Shown here: in pieces, positions 13,771 through 24,296 of the stretch
Layout: each line of letters opens with the position of its first letter
Numbering within the stretch: position 1 is the first letter of the stretch
DNA from: Hyperoplus lanceolatus
Taxonomy: Eukaryota > Chordata > Actinopteri > Uranoscopiformes > Ammodytidae
Direction of reading: 5' to 3'
NCBI GenBank assembly: GCA_026929865.2
Contig: CM049397.1
Coordinates: 30,570,698-30,634,697 of the forward strand
Length of the DNA stretch: 64,000 nt
Translations under genes and position numbers: made by a program
Notes under the pieces: model-generated
Seen by the model: only the letters and a program-made list of their open reading frames with translations
What the model was told of the DNA's origin: nothing
Databases searched by the model: none

Positions 13771-13872
13771 TTAAAGGGATAGTTCAGTATTATTGTGGGG
13801 TCGTATGAGGTACTTACTAGGTATAATTAGTTACCCCGTACAACCCCACTTGAAACATACTGAATTATACCT
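13771..13872. mobile_element. 98 bp TTAA-flanked TIR element, family TTAA-6
   Basis: TTAA (13771-13774), then AGGGATAGTTCAGTAT ... ATACTGAATTATACCT (13775-13872), then TTAA (13873-13876). Ends are imperfect inverted repeats. It is an internally deleted relative of the element starting at 4113. Confidence 0.8.
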
Positions 13873-13876
13873 TTAA

Positions 13877-14230
13877 AGGTGCACTAAGCAGTTTCAGATG
13901 ATTGGGATGTGTTTACATTTGCAGAGCCTTACGTAAATTCACAAAACATATTTTTTCCTTACATGAAATTCCTAGAATTAAATAATCATCATATATCAAA
14001 ACTAAATAATTTTGAGGGAACCTGGAACAAAACGTAAGACTACAATTCGATTGTGAACAAAACTGTGGGCCATCTGCTGTAAACAGCAACAGTGAAACAG
14101 TAACTGATCTTACTTTAAACAGTGTTCCAGCAATCTAAATTTCCTTAGAGGAAAGTTTGTTTATTCAGCTATGAGGATACACCTTAGAAAATGTTCACTT
14201 CTCTGACAAACACAGTTGCATAGTGCACCT
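13877..14230 (+). mobile_element. TTAA-flanked TIR element, family TTAA-1, copy 1
   Basis: The 354 bp element starts AGGTGCACTAAGCAG and ends GCATAGTGCACCT, with TTAA at 13873-13876 and 14231-14234. The left TTAA is shared with the preceding element. Other copies are at 37870-38162 and, inverted, 61178-61544. It has no coding capacity. TTAA duplication is typical of piggyBac and Kolobok superfamilies. Confidence 0.85.
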
Positions 14231-14449
14231 TTAACTTCAGCAATAAAACTAACAGGGCTGAAATTTGAACCCCTTCTCAAGGGTGTAGTCTTGTTTTCAA
14301 AAGTGTGGTCATACATATTTTTTTCTAGACTGATACAACTGGAGGAAACTGGTTTGAATGCCTTTTAGTAATAACAATAGTCCAACAAAAACAACTCGCT
14401 CTATGTAAATCTCTGTATCATTAATGCACAGTAGTTCATTCAGGTTCTT

Positions 14450-14656
14450 TGATAGGGCATGCTGCTATAGCTACTGTGGGCCCCCTTTGTTTACGTACCC
14501 TTTTTTTCATACCAGTTTACAGAGCCTAGGCTATGTAATAACACTCAATGTTGTTGCTGTTGTTGCAGCACCCAGACATACTAAAGACAGGTAGCGATAG
14601 TGAGGAGAGATATTCACTGATTTTGACCAAAAAAATCAGAATCGCTGACCCCACCT
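14450..14656 (+). mobile_element. TTAA-flanked element, family TTAA-4, partial
   Basis: It contains GGGCCCCCTTTGTTTAC and CAGTTTACAGAGCCTAGGCT and ends AATCGCTGACCCCACCT before TTAA at 14657. Related copies are at 34198-34484 and 40460-41035. Confidence 0.7.
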
Positions 14657-14660
14657 TTAA

Positions 14661-15065
14661 CTTAGTGACCATATACTGTTTAACAACTGTTATTACACTA
14701 GTTACAACACATTTAACCCTTGTTGTCTCAAAAAAGACTAGATGTTCATAGATCAATTGCACCACTTGAACACAATAGCAGGTATCAAATACACCATGGG
14801 AAGTGCAAACCCTACAACCCCCCTAAACAACCGCAGAAAAAAGCATGAGCGCTCGGAAAAAAATTGTCCAATCGCGAACAACACTTACAACAATAACAAC
14901 CACTTCATTGCAAAATAATGAGTGGTGGTGTCATTTCCCCCCAGACACAGACCTGTTATTATTACAGCTCAGATGTTCTTAGACAATGCAAAAAAGTTCA
15001 TTTTCAAAGTCAGGAGACGAACAAAAAGCCAAAAAAAGTGTTGCAATATGCCATTTGCAATGCTA
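14661..15065. other. Intronic stretch, nothing recognised
   Basis: No coding or repeat signal was recognised before the CA tract at 15067. Confidence 0.45.
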
Positions 15066-15066
15066 A

Positions 15067-15900
15067 ACACACACACACACACACACACCAACTATACTGT
15101 TATCTTTGTCTTTTAAAAAGAATCTTAAGATTGAGTATTTCTTTGTGAAAAAAGGTCACGCCAGTTGATGAGGTATTACAACAAGCAACAAGAATCTTAA
15201 GTATTTGGCACTGGTAAGCAGACAGGCAGAGAGGCAGAGAGGCAAGACTGGATAGATGGATGGGTGGAAAAACGAAAGAGATGCGCATGAGCCCCTCTCT
15301 CTCTCTCTCAAAGTGACACTTTTGTGGGAAGCAACTGTGTACAAATCACAGAGAAGTCGAGAGAGGGAGAGAGAAAGAGATAGAGAGGGAGAGAGAGAGG
15401 GAAAGAGAGAGAGACACAGAGAGAGAGAGAGAGAGAGAGGGGAGGTGGGGGGAGACAGTTTGAGTTTTAAAACACCAATGTATTTTACATATTCAAACAA
15501 AAACCAACACAGACAAAAAAAAATATTCCAAAAAAACATGACAACAAACTATACATAATTAATACAACACATCTGTAAAGCTAATATCCAGCAGGTCTTT
15601 AAAAGAGAAAAAAGGAGGATGCCTTCACAGTCCAAACCACCCTTAAAACGTGTCCACATCTCTCCATCTTTGCATAGTATTAGTACTAAAAAACGTAGAC
15701 GGTCTCTAACCAAATACTTGAAAATAGACACACAGTCAGACAGAGGGCGAGAGAGAGAGAGAGAGAGAGTGACCGAGAGAGAGAGACAGAGAGAGACAAA
15801 GAGAGAGAGAGAGAGACAACCTGAGAGCCTTTTTCTTGATTCAAAATATTGCTCAATACTGCCAAAGTGCTTTCCACCCTCTCTCTCTCTCCCACTCTTC
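15067..15900. repeat. CA and GA/CT low-complexity cluster
   Basis: (CA)n lies at 15067-15088, (CT)n at 15294-15310, an impure GA tract at 15357-15442, GA with GACA interruptions at 15746-15820, and CT at 15882-15896. Arg-Glu and Leu-Ser frames here are artefacts. Confidence 0.93.
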
Positions 15901-16094
15901 AGATCCTTGGCTCGGGACACACACTCTAATTATCACCAGGTTTTTACAAATGGAAAGAAATGATCAGACGCACTCGGGGGTTTGGTATTCTGTTGAAGAC
16001 GGAGTGAGGCATTGTGGATGAAATATCTCACAGCTGGTTCGTCTGTTCATAAAAACACATTAAAGGGGATAGGGGCAGAAATATAGCGCAATTA

Positions 16095-16961
16095 CACTCA
16101 ACAAAAATATAAACCCAACACTTTTGTTTTTGCTCCCATTTTTCATGAGATGGACTTAAAGATCTAAAATTCATTCCAGATACACAATTGTACCATTTCT
16201 CTCAAACATTGTTCACAAATCTGTCTAAATGTGTGATAGTGAGCACTTCTGCTTTGCTGAGATAATCCATCCCACCTCACAGGTGTGCCACATCAAGATG
16301 CTGATCTGACATCATGATTAGTGCACAGGTGTGCCTTAGACTGTCCACAATAAAAGGCCACTCTGAAATGTGCATTTTTTTTTGCTTTATTGGGGGTCTG
16401 GGGACTCAGAACCAGTCAGTATCTGGTGTGACCACCATTTGCCTCATGCAGTGCAACACATCTTCTTCGCATAGAGTTTATCAGATTGTCAATTGTGGCC
16501 TGTGGAATGTTGGTCCACTCCTCTTCAATGGCTGTGCGAAGTTGCTGCAGACGGCTTATGGTGGAGAAATGAACATTCAATGCACGAGCAACAGATCTGG
16601 TTGACATTCCTGCTGTCAGCATGCCAATTGCACGCTCCCTCAATGCTTGTGGCATCTGTGGCATTTTGCTGTGAGACAAAACTGCACATTTCAGGGTGGC
16701 CTTTTATTGTGGACAGTCTAAGGCACACCTGTGCACTAATCATGATGTCAGATCAGCATCTTGATGTGGCACAACTGTGAGGTGGGATGGATTATCTCAG
16801 CAAAGCAGAAGTTCTCACTATCACACATTTAGGCAGATTTGTGAACAATGTTTGAGAGAAATGGTACAATTGTGTATCTGGAATGAATTTAGATCTTTAA
16901 GTCCATCTCATGAAAAATGGGAGCAAAAACAAAAGTGTTGCGTTTATATTTTTGTTGAGTG
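16095..16961 (-). mobile_element. Internally deleted Tc1-like transposon, both ends intact
   Basis: The 867 bp element lies between TA dinucleotides (16093-16094 and 16962-16963), the Tc1/mariner target. Ends are CACTCAACAAAAATATAAAC and its inverted complement. Inverted repeats extend about 280 bp inward (16095-16372 and 16682-16961), so it belongs to a long-TIR Tc1 group known in fish. Only a remnant transposase frame lies between the repeats, so it is non-autonomous. Confidence 0.92.
16416..16679 (-). pseudogene. Tc1-like transposase remnant (N- and C-terminal ends joined in frame)
   Basis: The 87-codon frame starts MSHSKMPQMPQALRERAIGM, the helix-turn-helix start of a Tc1 transposase (LTAGMSTRSVARALNVHFST). 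After about residue 45 it continues as AIEEEWTNIPQATIDNLI and ends ANGGHTRY and stop, the family's C-terminus. The full protein is roughly 300-350 residues, so the catalytic DDE core and most of the DNA-binding region are missing while the reading frame is kept. It cannot catalyse transposition, though a DNA-binding fragment could in principle be made. Confidence 0.88.
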
Positions 16962-16994
16962 TAGCTTCATTAAAGGAATGTAAATGAATGAGTT

Positions 16995-17077
16995 TGTCGC
17001 ACACACACACACTGAACCACTCACTCATACATACACACACACACACACACATACTGACTCACTCACACACACTGACA

Positions 17078-17147
<70 letters not shown>

Positions 17148-17490
17148 GGAATGAGTTTGTCTGTCATTGTTTGGAACACGTTTCATCTCCGGATTTACGC
17201 CGCATTGATTCCTAGCATTAAGAGTCTGCAGAAAACTTTTTTTCAGGCATCACACACTCTCACACACACACACACACACACACACAAATGGAGAGGGAAT
17301 GTCGAGTGTTACCAATTACTTCCACCATTGCTCAAAATGACCTCTGTTTACACATTTGAGGAACCGTCTTCCTCACTTAATAAAGGCGCAAAGCAAAAAC
17401 ATCTGATGACCTTTAATGTGTCTGAATTATTTGTGGTAAATTGCTTTCCCCCTATCAGCGAACAACACACACACACACACACACACACCT
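16995..17490. repeat. CA microsatellite cluster
   Basis: Interrupted (CA)n lies at about 16999-17148, 17257-17286 and 17464-17488. The first contains CACTGACTCA-type interruptions. Confidence 0.95.
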
Positions 17491-17615
17491 CTCTCATCCG
17501 CACACATAATGTAATTTAAAACACATGTCTCACGTCCCAACAATGGAAATCAGATGGTGATGAGTTCTTCAAGCGCAATAATTTTTGAAAGGGGTACGGG
17601 GGAAGAATAGTGCAC

Positions 17616-17838
<223 letters not shown>

Positions 17839-18265
17839 TCAGAGCAGGGTAATACCTGTGCGAGGAACTTAAAATGTAGTGGAACTGTGTGAGTGTGAGA
17901 TAAGAGGAAAGCCATTATTCTTCTTCTTCAGATTAAATAGCTGTAATCACAAGACATCAAAACATAAAGCTATTATGTAGCAGCCCCTCTCCTGCACACA
18001 CACACACACACACCGAATAGACTGTTTACACACAGTTTATAATATGTTTTAAATGATTATATCTACAATATTGTAAACTTCTCTCTAATATTCTATTCAA
18101 TTTTTTAAACTTTGCAGTACTTTGCTGTTGACTTTCTTCCCTTCTCCGCGTTGATACTCCCTATCTTCCCTAATGTACGGTCAGGCACCATTTCACCCAG
18201 GCAAATTCCTTGTGTGTGTGAAAACGTATTGGCAATACACTTGATTCTTACTTAGAAACTCAGCA

Positions 18266-18271
18266 CGCACG

Positions 18272-18341
<70 letters not shown>
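18266..18341. repeat. CA microsatellite
   Basis: Starts with CACGCACGCACGCA variant units, then pure (CA)n to 18341. Confidence 0.96.
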
Positions 18342-18342
<1 letters not shown>

Positions 18343-18845
18343 CGGTGGATTAGTTGACAAGCTATTTTTTTTTCTTTCTTTTTCTGGCTTACATTTGTCA
18401 CGCTTTGTGCAGAAAGTACACCTACTGTTGTGAAATGAGGACAAAATGTATTAAGATATTTCAGCAGCATTCGCACATACGCAGCGTTCTGTTTGCCCTA
18501 ACGTATATCAAACATGGCCATTTTAATTAGCTGTAAAACACAGCTGCGGGGGGTTGGTGTGAGACATGTTATTATCGGGAACACAAAATAAAACCCAAAC
18601 AAACAGCAGAAAAGCAGCTGCTGGCCAAATCTATACAAACAAAAAACTACACAGCCAAATATTCGCCCTCATACCGGCAGACCCTGGATTACCCTGGAAA
18701 TAATGCGGTGCTAATATGGCAAAAACATCTCTACAACAGGAAACAGTTGGTTGTCCTATGTCACTCCTGTTTTGTCTATATTGTGGGAACATGTCATAGA
18801 GAGAAGTGTGTGTTTATGATCAGCTATGATTAAGTTTTACATATC
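18342..18845. other. Intronic stretch, nothing recognised
   Basis: No gene or repeat family was recognised. Confidence 0.45.
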
Positions 18846-18847
18846 CC

Positions 18848-19090
18848 CTCTCAAGTGACCACACTTCAGAGGGGGTCAGAGCACATGCAGGGTCAGCCAT
18901 AGTACAGTGCCCCTGGAGCAGTCCGTGGTTAAGTGTCTTGCTCAAGGACACAACGGTGCGCAACGTAGATGTATTAGCAGCCACCACTAGTTTTTACTAC
19001 TAACACCCTCCTGTCCGGTGCCGGGGATCGAACCAGCGACCCAATGGTTAGTTACTGGCCTGCCACTCTTTCCTCTAGGCCATCCTACCA
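18848..19090 (-). mobile_element. tRNA-derived SINE, most complete copy of its family here
   Basis: On the minus strand a tRNA-like head (GGTGGTAGGATGGCCTAGAG, then the B-box GTCGCTGGTTCGATCCCC) is followed by a body with GAGCAAGACACTTAACCACG and CTGCTCCAGGGGCACTGTAC. This layout is typical of fish tRNA SINEs. Its head borders the large CA array at 19110. Confidence 0.78.
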
Positions 19091-19107
19091 CCAAATGTTC
19101 TATATCT

Positions 19108-19272
<165 letters not shown>

Positions 19273-19589
19273 AGCAACCACCAGTCTCCTGCTATCGGAC
19301 CAAATAGCAGCCACTCCACCACAGCAGTTTGAAAGGTGATATTGCCAACGTGCTCTGAGGCAATTTAAGGAAGAAATGTGAGTGTTCAATCCTCACTGCA
19401 GATTGTTCCATTTCGTCTCTTGGAATATAAATGTCGACAACAAGAAAAAAAAAGTTCACGTATACCCACTTGGCTTTGGTTCCTGTCATCCATCTATCTC
19501 TGTGTGGCTTTTGGTCTCAAGTCTTCACTATATCGCACGGTTCAATCTCTTCTTACCACAATAGCCAGTGAGCGAGTGATAAGAGGGTT

Positions 19590-19641
<52 letters not shown>

Positions 19642-19818
19642 TCAATCTCTCTCTCGCTCTCTCTCCCTCTCTCTCTCTGTCTCTCTCTCTGTCTCTCTCT
19701 CTTTGTGTGTCTCTCTCAGTCCCTCTCTCTCTTTCATTCTCTCTCTCTGTCTCTGTCTTTCTCTCAATCTCTCTCTCTCTCAATCTCTCTCTCTCTCTTT
19801 CTCTATGTCTCTCTCCAT
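19590..19818. repeat. CT-rich array, about 230 bp
   Basis: (CT)n with CTGT and CAAT interruptions makes a long polypurine/polypyrimidine tract capable of triplex formation. A 224-residue Ser-Leu open frame through it is a repeat artefact. Confidence 0.95.
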
Positions 19819-19905
19819 CTGGCTCCTGGCAGGCAAACACAAGATCCCTTCTCTCCATCTGCTACACCTGGAAACAGATGGCCAGACACAATTTATTTTT
19901 TCACA

Positions 19906-19940
<35 letters not shown>
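19906..19940. repeat. Short CA microsatellite
   Basis: (CA)n of about 32 bp. Confidence 0.95.
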
Positions 19941-20334
19941 CTCCCTCGCCCACATTGCAGAGTATATATCTATTTACCCTTTCTGTGTGTGTTTTGACGC
20001 GACCCTGTGGTGGATTGTCTTTTGTGGAATCAACGGAATCCTAAACTCGTAGAGGAGAATTTTTTTTTACTTTTTTTTATATTTCCCAAAACCGAGTATT
20101 AGGGCCACGGTAAGGGGAAAAATATCACAGGACAATGTTTTTTTCCAGAATTCACACACGTAAAAAGTTGACAGTTCTTTGACATGACATAATTATTATG
20201 TGAGGTGATTTTAACTTGCATGTAGATAATCAATCAGACATTTTAGCTTTAGATTTTTTTTAATTTACTGAACTGTATGAATTTTACTCAACATGTCACA
20301 CAGCCTACACACAACAGAGGCCACACACATAGTA

Positions 20335-20539
20335 ATAACACATGGTCTGACTGTACAGATCTCCTCAGTTGTTGTGATGTCACAGAAAGAGAAATGTAGG
20401 GTTAGACAGTGAGACCATAAAACACTCTTTCTGCCTCAGGCTAGGATGATCCGATTTCATTTTTTTTTTTTGCACATTTATACTTCATAGGATCTCCGAG
20501 TTCAATACACCTTCATATTCCAACCGGTGAAGTAGGCCT
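20335..20539 (-). mobile_element. TTAA-flanked element, family TTAA-7, partial inverted copy
   Basis: GAACTCGGAGATCC-type body and AACCGGTGAAGTAGGCCT before TTAA at 20540 mirror the left half of the element at 23926-24239. Confidence 0.65.
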
Positions 20540-20543
20540 TTAA

Positions 20544-20874
20544 CTACAATTACTCCAAAACTCAGCTGCACAGTTGCTGACGAGGACCAGAAAGAGGGCA
20601 CACATTACTCCCATTTTAAAGTCTCTGCATTGGCTACCCGTGTCCTTCAGAATTGATTTTAAGATCCTTTTATTGGTTTATAAAGCTCTTAATGGTCTTA
20701 GTCCTAGTTATTTATCAGATTTGCTTTTATCATATGAACCCTCTCGAACCCTCAGGTCTTCTGGCAGTGGTCTTTTAATTGTTCCAAAAGTATTGTATTA
20801 AGCACTTTGTGTTTCATTTGATTGTATGAAAAGTGCAATATAAATAAAGTTTGATTGAGTGATTGATTGAAGAC
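20544..20874 (+). mobile_element. L2-type LINE fragment with internal deletion
   Basis: A 75-codon frame reads LTRTRKRAHITPILKSLHWL, then FRIDFKILLLVYKALNGLSP and SGLLIVPKVL, conserved reverse-transcriptase C-terminal segments. It then jumps directly to a 3' UTR tail (AAGCACTTTGTGTTTCATTT, GTGCAATATAAATAAAG), so the last roughly 50 codons of the ORF are missing. The 3' end has GATT repeats. Confidence 0.82.
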
Positions 20875-21059
20875 TGCGGTGCCGTAAAGTCGGAATTTTG
20901 TTTTTGACAGATTCAAACTTTTGGGATCAATAGCTCATGAGCAAAACGTTATTAAAAAACACAAATTATTCATATTTGAAATTGTCGTAAGGCAGACAAT
21001 GTGCTATAAAGTAGTTATTCAACCGAAACCAGCTCCACTAATAACGTACTGCTCCTATG

Positions 21060-21258
21060 TGCAGCGGGCTGTGAGACATGTAACAGCAAACAAGCCATCT
21101 GTGCAAATAATGCTATCTTTAAATTTTTACGTTTTTCTCAATCCCTTTGTCATGGCTACGGTCACCCAGGAACTGCCGCTGGCGTAGAAAAAACACCACC
21201 GCTTTTGTCCAAAGGGGGTGCAAGAATGAACCCAAACTGAAAGTTCCTCAGAGCTCCT
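21060..21258 (-). mobile_element. TTAA-flanked element, family TTAA-2, inverted partial copy
   Basis: It ends GAAAGTTCCTCAGAGCTCCT before TTAA (21259-21262). Inner motifs GCTTTTGTCCAAAGGGG and CAGGAACTGCCGCTGGCGTA match the complete copy 46912-47157 in reverse. Confidence 0.68.
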
Positions 21259-21612
21259 TTAATCTTAAAATTTAGATTTATTTTCTTACAGAGCATATTG
21301 CTTTTATTTCTCTCCCGTGGCCCTTGTACTCTTCCCTATAGTGCAGTATCTTCAGTCATAGCGAAGGTATTGAATAAAAAAAAAAAAAAACGACCAGGCT
21401 TTAAGGTAGACTTTCAACCTGCACACATAGGCCTATAGAGAGGGCAAAGCAGACATGACAGGCACCTTGCTAAAAACCTTTTAATTTCATCCACGGGCTT
21501 CCAGGTTTAGCTTAACACACATGCTGGTGTTCAGTGGCGCCCTACTTTGCATTCACACACATTCACCCAGCATGCTTTAATCCAGAGGAGGCCCTAACTA
21601 GAGTCTATGAAG

Positions 21613-21684
21613 TAATTACCTGACCTCACTTCAAAATCAATTTATAAGTAATTACCTGAACTGACTTCAAAATCTATTTCTAAC
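21613..21684. repeat. Two-copy 36 bp tandem duplication
   Basis: AAGTAATTACCTGACCTCAC with a following TTCAAAATCAATTTAT is immediately repeated as AAGTAATTACCTGAACTGAC plus TTCAAAATCTATTTCT. About 4 differences separate the units. Confidence 0.85.
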
Positions 21685-21689
21685 CAGCT

Positions 21690-22325
21690 GTGATGGGGCC
21701 AGCCACACAAACGTGTTCTGCATACATTATTCCGACCTGGGCGCTAGACCGTCCGTCACGTGATATACAGAGGCAAATATGGAATATGAAGGTTTGTTTT
21801 TTTACATTTAATAAGCACTATAACTGAGAGAGTTATGAGATGTGTCTGCTATAAGAGTGAATAGCTTAATCATTACTACAGTAAGAAGCTTGGCAGAAGG
21901 TAAAGTGTCTTATTCCAACTTGTCTTATTTAGCCAATTACATACACTCACCTAGTCTGCATGTAGTCCACTCATTCCATTGTACAACCATTTTCTCAATT
22001 TTCAGTTTGACTCAGAGGTCCTTCATTGTTGGAACAGTTGACCATTAAGTCATATTAGAAAACTGCATTAGCCATACAGTCATTCAAGAAGGGAAACATA
22101 ATTTTTTTGTTGTTCAATATGTACTATTTGGTTTTGTGAAAACAGATTCCCCAATATTTTTTAAATTAGTTTGAAACTATGAAAGAGTAATTTAGTTAAA
22201 TAGGCTACATAGAAAATAAATATATTTTCAGTCACATCAAATTCATTGCAGCCATTCTACATCGCTGTCTAAACATTTGATGTCTAATCTTGAATCCTGA
22301 TGCATTTTCTTTGTTTTTACTATCG
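21690..22325. other. Intronic stretch, nothing recognised
   Basis: AT-rich, no gene or repeat family recognised. Confidence 0.45.
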
Positions 22326-22329
22326 CAAT

Positions 22330-22432
22330 TAATGTCTAATGATGTATGTATGTATTGTATGCCCCTGTGAAGCACTTTTAAATTGCCTTGAGTCTGAATT
22401 GTGCTATAGAAATAAACTTGCCTTGCCTCGTC
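22330..22432 (+). mobile_element. LINE 3' tail fragment
   Basis: ATGCCCCTGTGAAGCACTTT followed by TGTGCTATAGAAATAAACTT and GCCTTGCC is the 3' tail of a fish CR1/L2-like LINE. No coding part remains. Confidence 0.65.
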
Positions 22433-22748
22433 TTCAATGTATCTTTTTCCTTCTGTTTTTTATTGATCTAATATGTTTTGACTTATGTGCAATAAATTTA
22501 AAAAAAAATCCCCTTTTTTCCTGCTCTATCCCATGTACAGACACTTTCTATGTAGAATTAAAGACTATTCTCTGGTGACTTTTGGAACTCTTCCTTCATT
22601 TGAATGTTTCTCATTCCTGCAAGCTGACCAAATTTGCTCCACACTCGCTCAGCTCAGTAACACATCTGTGTGACAAAACATATAAATCACCATTTTACAT
22701 TTACTATTAGGGCCCATTTTCTTTTCTTTTTTGTCTGTCTCTTCAAAA

Positions 22749-22749
<1 letters not shown>

Positions 22750-22841
<92 letters not shown>

Positions 22842-22858
22842 CGTGTATGTGTGTGTGG
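22750..22858. repeat. GT microsatellite
   Basis: (GT)n of about 100 bp with GCGTGCGTGTAT interruptions at the right end. Confidence 0.96.
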
Positions 22859-22921
22859 CTGTAATTTATTCTTCACATGAGATATTGTGCGAGTGCTTGC
22901 GTGTGTGATCATTTGAATATT

Positions 22922-23023
22922 GAAGATGCTCCCGGTAGCTACGGTGGGCTTCAAGGTCAAGAAGCTAGTTACTAAAGATGGCATCATCCACCACTGCCTC
23001 AAGTCTTTCCACAATATCAAGTG
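22922..23023 (-). mobile_element. TTAA-3 family fragment, inverted
   Basis: GGTAGCTACGGTGGGCTTCA and AAGATGGCATCATCCACCAC are the reverse of 11225-11300. Confidence 0.65.
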
Positions 23024-23144
23024 ATGAGGTGAAGATGTATTTAGTTATTTACTCTATAGTATCACTTAGGGGTGTACGGTATAAACGGTACATAATCGCT
23101 TGACAGCCCTAGTTTTTTTATTGTCATTGTCAATGTACCTTCTG

Positions 23145-23275
<131 letters not shown>

Positions 23276-23422
23276 CCTCTAGGGAAATCAAGGAAATCCA
23301 TTTACACTGGCTTCTTCAAACACATTGTGGCTTGTGTGGCCATTAGTGCAAAGGGAGATCTAATAAAACAAAACCTGGCAACCCGGGACCCCAGAGACCG
23401 TCTCCTCTTCCAACAGCGGGAT

Positions 23423-23640
23423 GGGGGGGGGGGGGGGGCAGCAGGTGATGGGGCAACACACACACAAGACGTATAGTTATCATCAAAGCCAAACAGTCCC
23501 ATTCACTGTTTTTTTTTATGATTTGAGACACGTTTCCCATTGTGTTTGTGAGAGAGAGAGAGAGGAATAAAGACAGAGAGAGAGTGTGAGAGAGAGAGAG
23601 ACATACAGAGAGACTGTGTGTGAGAGAGAGAGAGAGATAA
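23423..23640. repeat. Poly-G run and GA-rich cluster
   Basis: A G homopolymer of about 15 bp lies near 23424-23438, followed by impure GA tracts from 23549 to 23637. Confidence 0.92.
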
Positions 23641-23925
23641 TTTTTGAGCTTTTTATCAGGATGGATGAATGACTGACGTTAGATCAGAGGGTTTTTTTCT
23701 GTTATCTCAGAGTCATTACTGACAGAGACGCTGAAATGTGCTTTAATTTTTTTTATCTACTCTATGTACTTTTCACTATTTGTATCTTCATGAGCGAATG
23801 AAGTTGGCCCTTTGCGTCAAGCAATCGTAGATTTTCAATTTATTTTTACTTTTGAAGCACTTAACACCCTTGTACATGGGTCGTGCAATTTGTGTTAAAG
23901 AAATTAAAAAACAAGATAAAGTTAA

Positions 23926-24239
23926 AGACTTACTTCACCGGTGGGAATATGAAGGTGTATTGAACACTGAGATCCTATGTAGTATGTGCAAACATTTTAG
24001 AAAATTTGGTTCATCCTAGCCTGAGAAAAGGCAGTAAGAGTCTTTTATGGTCTCAATGTCTAACCGTTCATTTTACTAGAGTGACATCACACTAGTAAAA
24101 ATGTAGGGTTGGGATTAACAGGACAGCTGGGGCACGGGAAGACTGAGGAAATACTGAGGGAAGAAAAACCTCTTTCATTATAGTATTATAGCGATTTTAT
24201 AATGATAGAACGCCGGTTCCGTATGGGTGAAATATTCCT
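23926..24239 (+). mobile_element. TTAA-flanked TIR element, family TTAA-7, complete
   Basis: TTAA at 23922-23925, element from AGACTTACTTCACCGG to GGGTGAAATATTCCT, TTAA at 24240-24243. The termini are imperfect inverted repeats. An inverted partial copy is at 20335-20539. Confidence 0.75.
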
Positions 24240-24296
24240 TTAAGTAACAGGTAAAAATCTAGAGTCCTGTGTGAAAAAGCTGTGCAAATGTTTTAA

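Noticed and set aside
16314-16604. 96-residue plus-strand frame
   Set aside because: It is antisense to the Tc1-like transposase remnant.
19378-20052. 224-residue open frame rich in Ser-Leu
   Set aside because: Almost all of it is translation of the CT array; no domain and no start context.
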